This document shows, piece by piece, positions 34,639-42,394 of a DNA stretch of 43,735 nucleotides. Position numbers and translations under genes: made by a program. This DNA comes from an uncultured Paracoccaceae bacterium (GTDB lineage Bacteria; Pseudomonadota; Alphaproteobacteria; Rhodobacterales; Rhodobacteraceae): positions 1 to 43,735 of the forward strand of contig CAKZVL010000005.1 in NCBI GenBank assembly GCA_937922155.1, written 5' to 3'. Below the pieces are notes generated by a model. That model worked only from the letters and a program-made list of their open reading frames with translations. It was not told the DNA's origin and did not search any database. Every line of letters starts with the position of its first letter. The first letter of the stretch is position 1.

Positions 34639-35532
34639 TTATCCCTTAACAGAACCGGCTGTGAGGCCGCGGATGAAGTATTTGCCGGCAACGACATAGA
34701 CGAACAATGTGGGTAGGGCAGCGATGATCGCGGCGGCCATATCAACGTTGTATTCCTTAACGCCAGTGGTCGAATTGACAATGTTGTTCAACGCGACCGT
34801 TACAGGCTGTGTACCCGCTTGGCTAAAGCTGACGCCGAACAAAAAGTCGTTCCAAATTTGGGTGAATTGCCAAATGACAGCCACAACGATGATGGGCAAT
34901 GACAGCGGCAGAAAGATCGACCAAAAGATGCGAAAAAAACCGGCGCCGTCGACTTTGGCTGCTTTCGTCAATTCCGACGGGATACTGACGTAATAGTTGC
35001 GGAAAAACAGCGTGGTAAAGCCAAGTCCATAAATCACATGGACAAAAATCAGCCCCGGAATGGTTCCCGCGACGCCCATCAGGCCCAGCACGCGCGCCAT
35101 CGGCAACAAGACGACCTGAAACGGGATAAAGCAGCCAAACAGCATCAGCGCAAAAAAGATGTTAGATCCTTTGAAACGCCATTGCGCCACCACATAACCA
35201 TTCAGCGCACCAATCAAGGTAGAGATCATGACAGCGGGAACCGCAATCAACAATGAGTTCAGGAAAAAGGGCTTTACCCCTTCACACTGAATTCCGGTGC
35301 AGGCGCCGGACCAGGCCGTGCGCCATGCATCGAATGTGACCTCGCGTGGGAGGGACACGAGGTCACCGGTGCGGATTTCGTCAAGCGACTTCAGCGATGT
35401 TGTGATCATCACAAACAACGGCATCAGATAAAACAGCGCAAACAAGCCAAGCAAAATATAAAGGATCGAACGCAAAACCAGTTTAAGGGCTGGGCTTTGG
35501 CCACGGGACGGGCTGTAGGACATATCAGTCAT
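34639..35532 (-). CDS. Sugar ABC transporter permease (MalG type)
   Basis: A 297-residue inner-membrane permease with about six helices. The first helix (about 18-45) is followed by a periplasmic loop containing GACTGIQCEG with two cysteines. The coupling motif that contacts the ATPase lies near SELTKAAKVDGAGFFRIFWS (EAAxxxG loop). Its ATG overlaps the stop of the first permease by 8 bases. It matches the GtsC-like second permease of glucose/mannose-type transporters. Confidence 0.92.
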   Translation of the reverse strand: MTDMSYSPSRGQSPALKLVLRSILYILLGLFALFYLMPLFVMITTSLKSLDEIRTGDLVSLPREVTFDAWRTAWSGACTGIQCEGVKPFFLNSLLIAVPAVMISTLIGALNGYVVAQWRFKGSNIFFALMLFGCFIPFQVVLLPMARVLGLMGVAGTIPGLIFVHVIYGLGFTTLFFRNYYVSIPSELTKAAKVDGAGFFRIFWSIFLPLSLPIIVVAVIWQFTQIWNDFLFGVSFSQAGTQPVTVALNNIVNSTTGVKEYNVDMAAAIIAALPTLFVYVVAGKYFIRGLTAGSVKG

Positions 35533-36397
35533 CTTTGGTCCTCAATTCCGAATAGAGGTAAGGGACAACAATCGCAAAAACGACAAGCATCATGACCATG
35601 GCCGAACTTGCTGCTTGACCAATGTCGCCACGTGAAAACGCCATCGCATACATATACGTCGCTGGCAGATCGGTGGCATAACCGGGGCCCCCTCCCGTCA
35701 AGGCAATGACAAGGTCAAAGCTCTTGATCGCGAGGTGGGCAAGCACGATAAACGCGCTTAGGAAAATCGGGGCCATCGACGGAATGATGATGGCAGAATA
35801 GACGCGCCATGTCGGGATACCATCGACCTGCGCGGCCTTGATAATCTCTTCATCTACGCTTCGCAGACCGGCCAGAAACAGCGCCATCACAAAGCCAGAG
35901 CTTTGCCAAATCGCGGCAAGGACGACAGTGTAAATGGCCATGTCAGGATCAACGAGCCAGTTAAATTCGAAATTGGCAAAGCCCCAGCCTTGGACCGTTG
36001 CCTCGATCCCTAGTTCGGGATTCAAAATCCATTTCCACGCGGTCCCGGTGACGATCATCGACAGGGCCATAGGGTATAGATAGATGGTGCGGATTGCGCC
36101 TTCGGTGCGGATTTTCTGATCCAGTAAGATGGCCAAAAGCAGGCCAAGCACCATGGCGATAACGATAAAGAGTGCGCCAAAAATGAACAGGTTTGTCATT
36201 GCCACTTCGAAACGGGGCGAACTGGCAAGCCGCTCATATTGGATAAAACTGTCGATCTCATAGCGTGGCATCAAACGCGAGCGTGTCAGCGACACCCAAG
36301 CGGTCCATGCGATAAAGCCATACACAAACACCATGACAGCGATGAATGACGGCGCCAAAACGATCTTTGGCATATTGTCTTGCAGCCAGCGTGTCAT
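35525..36397 (-). CDS. Sugar ABC transporter permease (MalF type)
   Basis: A 290-residue inner-membrane permease with about six helices, the first at about 11-33. The coupling EAA-like loop is EEIIKAAQVDGIPTWRVYSA near 187. It pairs with the MalG-type subunit encoded next (8-base overlap). It is separated from the binding-protein gene by 79 bases that include a hairpin, so the binding protein can be made in excess of the membrane subunits. Confidence 0.92.
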   Translation of the reverse strand: MTRWLQDNMPKIVLAPSFIAVMVFVYGFIAWTAWVSLTRSRLMPRYEIDSFIQYERLASSPRFEVAMTNLFIFGALFIVIAMVLGLLLAILLDQKIRTEGAIRTIYLYPMALSMIVTGTAWKWILNPELGIEATVQGWGFANFEFNWLVDPDMAIYTVVLAAIWQSSGFVMALFLAGLRSVDEEIIKAAQVDGIPTWRVYSAIIIPSMAPIFLSAFIVLAHLAIKSFDLVIALTGGGPGYATDLPATYMYAMAFSRGDIGQAASSAMVMMLVVFAIVVPYLYSELRTKDD

Positions 36398-36422
36398 GTG
36401 ATGTCCCCCTTTTTAGTTAGGT

Positions 36423-36449
36423 GGTCCTACCCCATAAAGGGATAGGACC
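36423..36449 (-). other. Intercistronic hairpin between binding-protein and permease genes
   Basis: GGTCCTA-CCC (36423-36432) pairs with GGG-A-TAGGACC (36439-36449), ten pairs with one bulge. No U-run follows on the minus strand, so it looks like a stabilising or partial-termination hairpin, common after binding-protein genes. Confidence 0.55.
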
Positions 36450-36476
36450 AGTTTTCGCCTGCTCTATAGCCGAAGC

Positions 36477-37727
36477 TTACATAGAATTTGCAATAGCCTC
36501 AGACAGCATCTGAACCGCATCCGCAGATGACATGTCAGAGTTGAAATGCGCTGTTACAACGTCGGTAATCGCACCAGACTGCGCACCAAACAATGCCATC
36601 CCATGTGCATAAGACGGCTTTAGCGTCCCCCCATCGTTAGTAGAGGCCATGTCAGCCGCAGACAGCTGCGCGCATGCGTCAAACCCAGAAAGATCAACGT
36701 CGGTACGAACCGGGATAGACCCCTTGTTCATGTTGAACACTTCCTGGAAATTTGGCCCCATAATCAATTCAGCCAGAAGATCCTGACCGGCTTCTTTGCC
36801 CTCACCATCAACTGAGAACATCGCAAAGCTGTCGACATTGTAAAGATAGCCATCGCCCGGTGTAGACGCACATGAGAAATCAACGCCCGGCACCTTGCCA
36901 GCCGCCATGAACTCACCCTTTGCCCAGTCACCCATAATCTGGAACGCAGCTTCGCCGTTCATAACCATTGCCGTGGCAAGGTTCCAATCGCGACCGGAAA
37001 AGTTGTCATCGACATAACCGCGCATCGTGCGCATTTGGTCAAATACGGCAACCATCGTGTCAGATGTCAGCGCATCTTGGTCTAGATCAACCAAAGCAGC
37101 CTGATAGAAATCCGCGCCACCTACGCCAAGAACAACAGTTTCAAACACTGTCGCGTCTTGCCATGCCTGACCACCGTGCGCCAATGGGATGATACCCGCG
37201 GCTTGCAATTTATCAGCAGCGGCGTTGAACTCTTCCCATGTTGTTGGCATTTCGATGCCGTTTGCAGCTAGGATTTCTGTGTTCGCCCAGATCCAGTCAA
37301 CGCGGTGCACGTTCACTGGCGCGGCACACCATGTACCTTCGCACTGCATGTGGCTTGCGATGGCAGCTGGCAACAGGTTGGCCCAGTCGTTTGCTTCTGC
37401 AACTGAAGAAATATCGGCCAAAACGCCCTCTTCAAACCATTCCTGAATGGCCGGGCCTTTGATCTGTGCCGCTGTTGGCGCGTTGCCAGCCAGAACGCGT
37501 GCGCGCAAGGCTGTGCCCGCTGCGTCACCGCCGCCGCCTGCAACAGGCATATCGGTCCATGTGCCACCATTGGCTGCAAATTCTTCCTGCAACACAGCGA
37601 CTGATTTCGCTTCGCCACCAGATGTCCAATAGTGCAGCACTTCTGCTTCGGCGTGACCGTCGGCAAATACCGCTCCAGCGGCACAAACGGCAATCGCGGA
37701 CGCGGTGCTAAATACGTAAGATTTCAT
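36477..37727 (-). CDS. Sugar ABC transporter substrate-binding protein
   Basis: The 416-residue periplasmic binding protein of the operon. The signal peptide MKSYVFSTASAIAVCAAGAV ends FA-DG (cleavage about residue 22). The mature protein has the family-1 extracellular binder features EVLHYWTSGGEAKSVAVLQE, APVNVHRVDWIWANTEIL, PTTWEEFNAAADKLQAAG and GEAAFQIMGDWAKGEF. HYWTSGGE and the gene order resemble glucose/mannose binders (GtsA type), but the sugar cannot be fixed from sequence. A GGGAGGA ribosome-binding site is strong. It is divergent from a two-component system. Confidence 0.93.
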   Translation of the reverse strand: MKSYVFSTASAIAVCAAGAVFADGHAEAEVLHYWTSGGEAKSVAVLQEEFAANGGTWTDMPVAGGGGDAAGTALRARVLAGNAPTAAQIKGPAIQEWFEEGVLADISSVAEANDWANLLPAAIASHMQCEGTWCAAPVNVHRVDWIWANTEILAANGIEMPTTWEEFNAAADKLQAAGIIPLAHGGQAWQDATVFETVVLGVGGADFYQAALVDLDQDALTSDTMVAVFDQMRTMRGYVDDNFSGRDWNLATAMVMNGEAAFQIMGDWAKGEFMAAGKVPGVDFSCASTPGDGYLYNVDSFAMFSVDGEGKEAGQDLLAELIMGPNFQEVFNMNKGSIPVRTDVDLSGFDACAQLSAADMASTNDGGTLKPSYAHGMALFGAQSGAITDVVTAHFNSDMSSADAVQMLSEAIANSM

Positions 37728-37806
37728 TTTGAGTCCTCCCTAGGATCTGCCCATAACGGGCTAAGTCGGCTCAGACTGTTGCGCGCACCTGCCCCTTGCA
37801 ACGATT

Positions 37807-37821
37807 GAATGACGGTCATTC
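37807..37821. promoter_or_regulatory. Perfect palindrome GAATGAC-G-GTCATTC
   Basis: A 7-1-7 perfect inverted repeat in the divergent gap between the binding-protein gene (start 37727) and the response regulator (start 37950). The shape (TGAATGA-type half-sites) is common for TetR-family repressors such as FadR of Bacillus. No TetR gene is in this window. Confidence 0.5.
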
Positions 37822-37851
37822 GCTGTGATCATAGAATAAATCACACCATCC

Positions 37852-37896
37852 GTTACAACTTGTTACGCAGCCCTCGATTCTGTTGCACGATGTTAC
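37852..37896. promoter_or_regulatory. Four phased GTTRC repeats, likely response-regulator operator
   Basis: GTTAC (37852), GTTAC (37862), GTTGC (37882) and GTTAC (37892) start at offsets 0, 10, 30 and 40, so all lie on one face of the helix as two 10-base direct-repeat pairs. OmpR/PhoB-family regulators bind exactly this form. The site lies between the sugar transporter and the regulator gene it probably serves. Confidence 0.6.
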
Positions 37897-37949
37897 ATAT
37901 GATGAAACGCACCGCGCCTCAGCGGCGGTTTGAAGAAGGTAAATCAGAA

Positions 37950-38687
37950 ATGGCGATTCCACGCATTCTCGTGGTTGATGACGATCCGGACATGCGCCAG
38001 ATGATGACTCAATTCCTGCGCCAGAACGGAACCATCGCCCTGCCCTCCGCCACCGAGACTGAGGTGCGCAATCACCTGGACGGGGGGCGCGTCGACCTCA
38101 TCTTGCTGGATGTCATGCTAGGGGACGAAAACGGGCTAGAGATTTGCAGACGTCTACGCCAGGAACAGGACGTGCCGATCATCATGGTCTCTGCTCTGTC
38201 GGCTGATCATCAGCGCATGGAAGGCTATGCCGTGGGTGCGGATGACTATATCGCCAAACCATTCAACCCCGAATTATTGCTGGCTCGTGTCAGGGCCGTG
38301 CTGTCGCGCACGCGGCGCTCTGCCTCGCTGGTGCACCGGCGCAATACCAAAACCTTTCAGTTCTGCGGCTGGACCTATGATGCCAAATCGGGCGAGGTTT
38401 TGTCCCCCGCTCAGGTTCAGGTCGCCTTGTCACACCGCGAAACTGCCCTGCTTCAGGTGCTGCTGGCCAACCCGCATATTCCACTGACCCGCGAAGAAAT
38501 CGCAACCAACCTTGATGTCACCGGACAGGCCCAATCCATAGGCGAGGCATCGGGTCGCGCCATTGACGTGCTAGTGGGCCGATTGCGCAACAAAATCGAA
38601 CGCACGCCCAAAGATCCGCAAATCCTCAAAACCGAACGCGGCGTCGGCTATGTGTTCGCAGTCGATGTCGCGGTCTCTGACAGTTGA
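37950..38687 (+). CDS. Response regulator, OmpR family (GltR-like)
   Basis: A 245-residue transcription factor. The receiver domain has DDDPD at 10-14, phospho-acceptor Asp54 in LILLDVMLGDENGLE, the switch IIMVSALSAD and Lys in DYIAKPFNPE. The C-terminal winged helix includes LSHRETALLQVLLANPHIPL and GRAIDVLVGRLRNKIER. I start at ATG 37950 with GAAGAAGG upstream; ATGs at 37899/37902 lack a site and would overlap the phased repeats. It overlaps the kinase gene by 4 bases. In Pseudomonas the GltR regulator controls glucose uptake genes, a parallel supported here by gene order. Confidence 0.9.
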   Translation: MAIPRILVVDDDPDMRQMMTQFLRQNGTIALPSATETEVRNHLDGGRVDLILLDVMLGDENGLEICRRLRQEQDVPIIMVSALSADHQRMEGYAVGADDYIAKPFNPELLLARVRAVLSRTRRSASLVHRRNTKTFQFCGWTYDAKSGEVLSPAQVQVALSHRETALLQVLLANPHIPLTREEIATNLDVTGQAQSIGEASGRAIDVLVGRLRNKIERTPKDPQILKTERGVGYVFAVDVAVSDS

Positions 38688-40135
38688 AGGGACCGCTTAA
38701 CAGCTTGGGCGTCCTTTTGCCCTGCTTGGTCGTTGTCACTTTGTTGTTGGGCGCTGGCACCGTTTGGATGTGGGAAAAATCCTCATCCGCATGGCGCCTA
38801 CATACGGCAAATGCGGAAAAGGCGGGCGTTACGCTGTATTACGCGCTGCAAAACGGCACCGCCCCGCCCGTTGGGGCGGGCATCGTTCAACTGCCCGACA
38901 GGGATCAAACCTTCGCAGCAAACGGATCGTTTCGCCAGATTGACGGCACACCACCTGCACCACGGATCACCATCGTTCCTATCTTACCCGATGCCGCCAA
39001 CCAGATCACCGGGGCGTCACTGACCTTGGTCATCCTGTCCCCCAACCTAACCTACGGCCTCGCAGACCTGCCCAATCGCATCGGTCAAACCGCCGCTGAA
39101 ACCACGGGTGCGATTACCCGCAAATTGGCCACCTACTGCAGCGATCCCGTCGTGTTGGCACGAATGGGTGATGCCCCTTGGGTCAAAATCGACGGCAACG
39201 CCATCTGGGGTTGCGACGCGACCCCGCCGGATCGTCGGATGTTCGCTGCTCTATTGGCCATCGTGGCCACCGCAACGCTGCTGACGCTGGTGTTGAACGT
39301 ACGCCAACCCTTCCTCTCTTTTGCAGAACAGCTTCGAAACTTGCGACGCGGCGGCGGCGCGACACGCTATGAACCGCAAGGACCGCAGGAACTGCAAGAG
39401 ATCATTGGCGCAGTGAACAACTACCTTGATATCGAACGGGAACAACTGGCCGGGCGTGCTGCCGTTCTGTCAGGTGTCAGCCACGATCTTGGCACCCCCG
39501 CCACGCGACTGCGCCTGCGCGCCGCGCTGATCAAAGACCCAAGCTTGCGTGGCAAATTTGAAACCGACATCGACAGCATGACCGGCATCATCGAAAGCGT
39601 GCTGACCTACACCAACGTTGAAATGGGCGCCGAAGAACCGCGCAACCTGTCGCTCACATCGCTGTTGGACGCAATCGTCGCCAATTATCAAGACATGGAC
39701 AAACCCGTCACATTCCAAACCGCCAAGGATGTGATTGTTCAGGGGGGTAAATCGATCTTTATGTCGCGCCAAGGCTATGGGGTTTTGTCCAACGACCGCG
39801 ACGTCGTCGTGTTCGGGCGCACCGTGGCGCTGGAACGGGCGATCATCAACCTGATTGATAACGCCCTGAAATATGGCCGCCGTGCGACAGTCTCGCTTAC
39901 CGCGGACGCCCATACCGCCACGATCATGATCGAAGACGAAGGATCACAAGCCCGCGCCGCCGATATCGAGGCGCTGCTGGCCCCGTTTCAACGCGGCAAG
40001 AACACCGCAACAATTGACGGCCACGGCTTGGGCCTCACGATTGTTGCCACCATCGCAAAGCTTCATGGTGGACAGCTTCAGTTCGAAGATACCGCCACAG
40101 GCATCATGGCGCGGCTCATTATCCAGCGCGATTGA
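38684..40135 (+). CDS. Sensor histidine kinase partner of the GltR-like regulator
   Basis: A 483-residue membrane sensor kinase: helix 1 about 7-30, periplasmic domain about 31-185 (two cysteines, YCSDP and WGCDA), helix 2 about 186-206, HAMP-like linker, HisKA with His267 in VLSGVSHDLGTPATRLRLRA, and an ATPase domain with INLIDNALKYG and GHGLGLTIVATIAKLHGG. The acceptor motif reads SHDLGTP rather than the more usual SHDLRTP. The start appears to be TTG at 38684, overlapping the regulator stop as TTGA; the next ATG is at codon 29, after the first helix. It probably senses a sugar or sugar-acid signal in the periplasm. Confidence 0.88.
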   Translation: MKGPLNSLGVLLPCLVVVTLLLGAGTVWMWEKSSSAWRLHTANAEKAGVTLYYALQNGTAPPVGAGIVQLPDRDQTFAANGSFRQIDGTPPAPRITIVPILPDAANQITGASLTLVILSPNLTYGLADLPNRIGQTAAETTGAITRKLATYCSDPVVLARMGDAPWVKIDGNAIWGCDATPPDRRMFAALLAIVATATLLTLVLNVRQPFLSFAEQLRNLRRGGGATRYEPQGPQELQEIIGAVNNYLDIEREQLAGRAAVLSGVSHDLGTPATRLRLRAALIKDPSLRGKFETDIDSMTGIIESVLTYTNVEMGAEEPRNLSLTSLLDAIVANYQDMDKPVTFQTAKDVIVQGGKSIFMSRQGYGVLSNDRDVVVFGRTVALERAIINLIDNALKYGRRATVSLTADAHTATIMIEDEGSQARAADIEALLAPFQRGKNTATIDGHGLGLTIVATIAKLHGGQLQFEDTATGIMARLIIQRD

Positions 40136-40144
40136 CGGCGTATT

Positions 40145-40160
40145 TTAACCCGACCTTAAC
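40145..40160 (+). promoter_or_regulatory. CtrA-type site TTAA-N7-TTAAC
   Basis: TTAA (40145-40148), seven bases, then TTAAC (40156-40160), a full match to the CtrA consensus of alphaproteobacteria. It lies 10 bases after the kinase stop, at the left end of a 473-bp gene-free stretch. Confidence 0.55.
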
Positions 40161-40227
40161 CACATCCGACCGATTTGCCATGACGAGCAACCGAACGGTA
40201 CATTAATCCGCCAAATTCGAGATTTCG

Positions 40228-40260
40228 GTGTACAGGTTGTGTACGCGTTGTGTACAGCCC
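40228..40260. repeat. Three tandem 11-bp GTGTAC repeats in gene-free DNA
   Basis: GTGTACAGGTT, GTGTACGCGTT and GTGTACAGCCC follow one another without gaps at 40228, 40239 and 40250. The first six bases are identical in all three and the 11-base period is one helical turn. They lie in a 473-bp stretch (40136-40608) with no convincing gene on either strand. Confidence 0.7.
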
Positions 40261-40608
40261 GTGCCCTGCGATTTCCCTTATAAACAAAGGCGCTAACCCT
40301 AATTTCGTTACCACAGGTCCAAAGCACACCAAACCGTTGCACGCAGCTGTCGCAATCCACAGCCAAAATTTGATCAACATCCCTCGCTTTCGCCGATGGG
40401 GTTAAATCCACGCTGTTCCCACATTTTAGCCAATTCAAAACACACTGCTGCTAGGTCTTGGCGAAAAATTAGCCCGGATAGAGAAAATTGGTGCGGAAAC
40501 GTCATCTCTGCGCCGAAAATAAGGTTGTTTACGATTTGACATGCAATTGCCAAATTTTTGGCGTATTCAGGACGTAACGCACAAAGATGCGGACTTAGGA
40601 GAGCAGAT

Positions 40609-40755
40609 ATGAGAACCACCCCACTTCTGGCGGCGGCTTTGCTGATGGCCTTAGGCGCTTGCGCGTCACCCGCGGCCGTAACCGGCCGCGCGGACAACGA
40701 CTTGCTCCGTTTTTCGGCCAAAAACTACATCGTCCAACCAGATTACGCGCACTAA
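40609..40755 (+). CDS. Small 48-residue lipoprotein
   Basis: MRTTPLLAAALLMALGACAS opens with a signal peptide and a lipobox ALGAC (Cys18), followed by about 30 residues ending AKNYIVQPDYAH. An AGGAGA site lies 8 bases upstream and a strong intrinsic terminator follows, so it is a monocistronic gene. I do not recognise the mature part. It may be an outer-membrane lipoprotein. Confidence 0.7.
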   Translation: MRTTPLLAAALLMALGACASPAAVTGRADNDLLRFSAKNYIVQPDYAH

Positions 40756-40781
40756 TCGCGCGCCAAGTTGCAAAAGATCAC

Positions 40782-40814
40782 CCGCCCGCGCAGACATGCG
40801 TTGGGGCGGTTTTT
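40782..40814 (+). terminator. Intrinsic terminator after the small lipoprotein gene
   Basis: CCGCCC (40782-40787) pairs with GGGCGG (40804-40809), with an inner GCGCA/TGCGT stem, followed by TTTTT (40810-40814). It lies 26 bases after the stop codon. Confidence 0.85.
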
Positions 40815-40865
40815 GGCGTTCGTCGCTTTGCTCGTGACCCCAAGGTCTTTCGAAGGATCAACTAA

Positions 40866-41288
40866 ATGGCCAATGCCTTGGTGCCAGAATTTGCGGTGTC
40901 TGATTGGATCGCCTCCAAGGCGTTTTATTGCGACGTTTTGGGATTTGCCTGCCAATATGAACGCCCAGAGGATGGGTTTTGCTACCTAAGTCTCGGCCAA
41001 GCTGAAGTGATGATTGATCAGATCGGCGAAGGGCGCACGTTTGACGACGGGCATCTGCCGAAGGCTTATCCGTTCGGGCGCGGGTTGAATGTGCAAATCG
41101 AAGTGCCCGATGTTGCCCCTTTGCTAAAGGCCTTAAAAGACGCGGGCGTCCCACTTTACCTTGAAGTTGAGGACAAGTGGTATCGCAAAAGCGCAATTGA
41201 GGTTGGCAACCGGCAATTCGTTGTGGCGGATCCGGATGGGTATCTGTTGCGGTTCTTTCAATCGCTTGGGTCACGAGCGCGCGACTAG
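40866..41288 (+). CDS. VOC family protein (bleomycin-resistance/glyoxalase-like)
   Basis: A 140-residue protein of the vicinal-oxygen-chelate fold with two beta-alpha-beta-beta-beta halves: LVPEFAVSDWIASKAFYCDV and LGFACQYERPEDGFCYLSLG first, then NVQIEVPDVAPLLKALKDAG and VVADPDGYLLRFFQSLG. The pattern is closest to bleomycin-resistance-type proteins that sequester ligands, but many members are lyases or dioxygenases and I would not claim drug binding. It stands alone, convergent with the 2-hydroxyacid dehydrogenase gene 13 bases away. Confidence 0.85.
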   Translation: MANALVPEFAVSDWIASKAFYCDVLGFACQYERPEDGFCYLSLGQAEVMIDQIGEGRTFDDGHLPKAYPFGRGLNVQIEVPDVAPLLKALKDAGVPLYLEVEDKWYRKSAIEVGNRQFVVADPDGYLLRFFQSLGSRARD

Positions 41289-41301
41289 GTAAGTAAGCGG
41301 T

Positions 41302-42288
41302 TTAGACCATGCTGGGCGTCACAAGATCCGGCGGCCTATGCCCGTCGGCAAATGTCTTGATATTGATCAAGACCTTTTCACCCATCTCGATCCGGCCCTC
41401 AGTCGTCGCTGATCCCATATGCGGCAACAAAATCACGTTGGGCAGTTCTTTTAGCCTCGGGTTAATCTCATGCCCCCGTTCGAACACATCCAAACCTGCG
41501 CCCGCCAGTTCGCCAGCGCGCAGCATCCGTGTCAGCGCGTTTTCGTCGATAACTTCGCCTCGGGATGTGTTCACAATCACCGCCCCCGGTTTCATCAACT
41601 TTAACCGGCGCGCATTCATCAGGTGAAACGTCGACGGCGTATGCGGGCAATTGATCGACAGGATATCCACGCGGGACGCCATTTGATCCAAACTATCCCA
41701 ATATGTTGCATCCAAAGCGTCCTCAATCTCTGGCCGTAGCTGTTTGCGGTTGTGGTAATGCACTTGCATCCCAAAGGCCGCAGCGCGCCGTGCAACGGCT
41801 TGTCCGATCCGCCCCATGCCAAGAATCCCCAGCCGGCGTCCTGCAATCCGCCCACCCAGCATCGCGGTGGGCGCCCAGCCTTTCCATTCACCCGATTGCG
41901 CCATACGCATCCCCTCCGCCACGCGGCGGGTGACGCCAAGGATGAGGGCAAGGGTCATATCCGCAGTATCATCCGTCATCACATCAGGCGTGTTGGACAC
42001 AAGGATGCCACGCTGCCGGGCTGTCGCTACATCAATATGGTCCACACCAGCGCCATAGTTTGCAATGAGTTTCAGTTTTTCACCCGCTTGGGCCAGCATC
42101 GCCGCATCAATGCTGTCCGTGATCGCAGGCACCAGAACGTCAGCCTCTTTCATCGCAGACACAAGCGCGTCTTTGCTAAGCGGGACATCATCCTCACGTA
42201 ATTTGACGTTGAAAAGTTCGGACATCCGGGTTTCGACCGGATCAGGCAACCGTCGCGTGACGACAACACTTAACTTCTTACCGGGCAT
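41302..42288 (-). CDS. D-2-hydroxyacid dehydrogenase (glyoxylate reductase-like)
   Basis: A 328-residue NAD(P)-dependent dehydrogenase. It has the substrate-side NYGAGVDHIDVATARQRGI near 78-96, the nucleotide motif LGILGMGRIGQAVARRAAAF near 153-172, the catalytic Arg in NTSRGEVIDENAL, Glu near ELAGAGLDVFE, and the catalytic His in LLPHMGSAT. Length and motifs match glyoxylate/hydroxypyruvate reductase or related D-isomer enzymes; the substrate is not certain. It is convergent with the VOC gene and divergent from the SH3 gene. Confidence 0.92.
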   Translation of the reverse strand: MPGKKLSVVVTRRLPDPVETRMSELFNVKLREDDVPLSKDALVSAMKEADVLVPAITDSIDAAMLAQAGEKLKLIANYGAGVDHIDVATARQRGILVSNTPDVMTDDTADMTLALILGVTRRVAEGMRMAQSGEWKGWAPTAMLGGRIAGRRLGILGMGRIGQAVARRAAAFGMQVHYHNRKQLRPEIEDALDATYWDSLDQMASRVDILSINCPHTPSTFHLMNARRLKLMKPGAVIVNTSRGEVIDENALTRMLRAGELAGAGLDVFERGHEINPRLKELPNVILLPHMGSATTEGRIEMGEKVLINIKTFADGHRPPDLVTPSMV

Positions 42289-42333
42289 CGGTTGCTTCCT
42301 CCCCTTTGCATTTTATGCGTCTCATGTCAGGTT

Positions 42334-42370
42334 GCCCGCAACAACGACAGGGCGCAAGAACCCTGCGGGC
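42334..42370. other. Nested hairpin upstream of the SH3 protein gene
   Basis: GCCCG (42334-42338) pairs with CGGGC (42366-42370), enclosing CAGGG (42348-42352) paired with CCCTG (42361-42365). It lies 24 bases before the SH3 gene's start in the 106-bp divergent gap and may be in its 5' leader. Confidence 0.35.
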
Positions 42371-42394
42371 GAGATATGCAGTTTAGGGGCAGGT

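Noticed and set aside
40145-40721. Minus-strand frames of 97 and 115 codons in the 40136-40608 gap
   Set aside because: No ribosome-binding site, no recognisable motif, and the second runs antisense through the lipoprotein gene.
42065-42394. Plus-strand extension of the SH3 protein by 110 codons
   Set aside because: It lies antisense to the 2-hydroxyacid dehydrogenase and would bury the signal peptide that starts at 42395.
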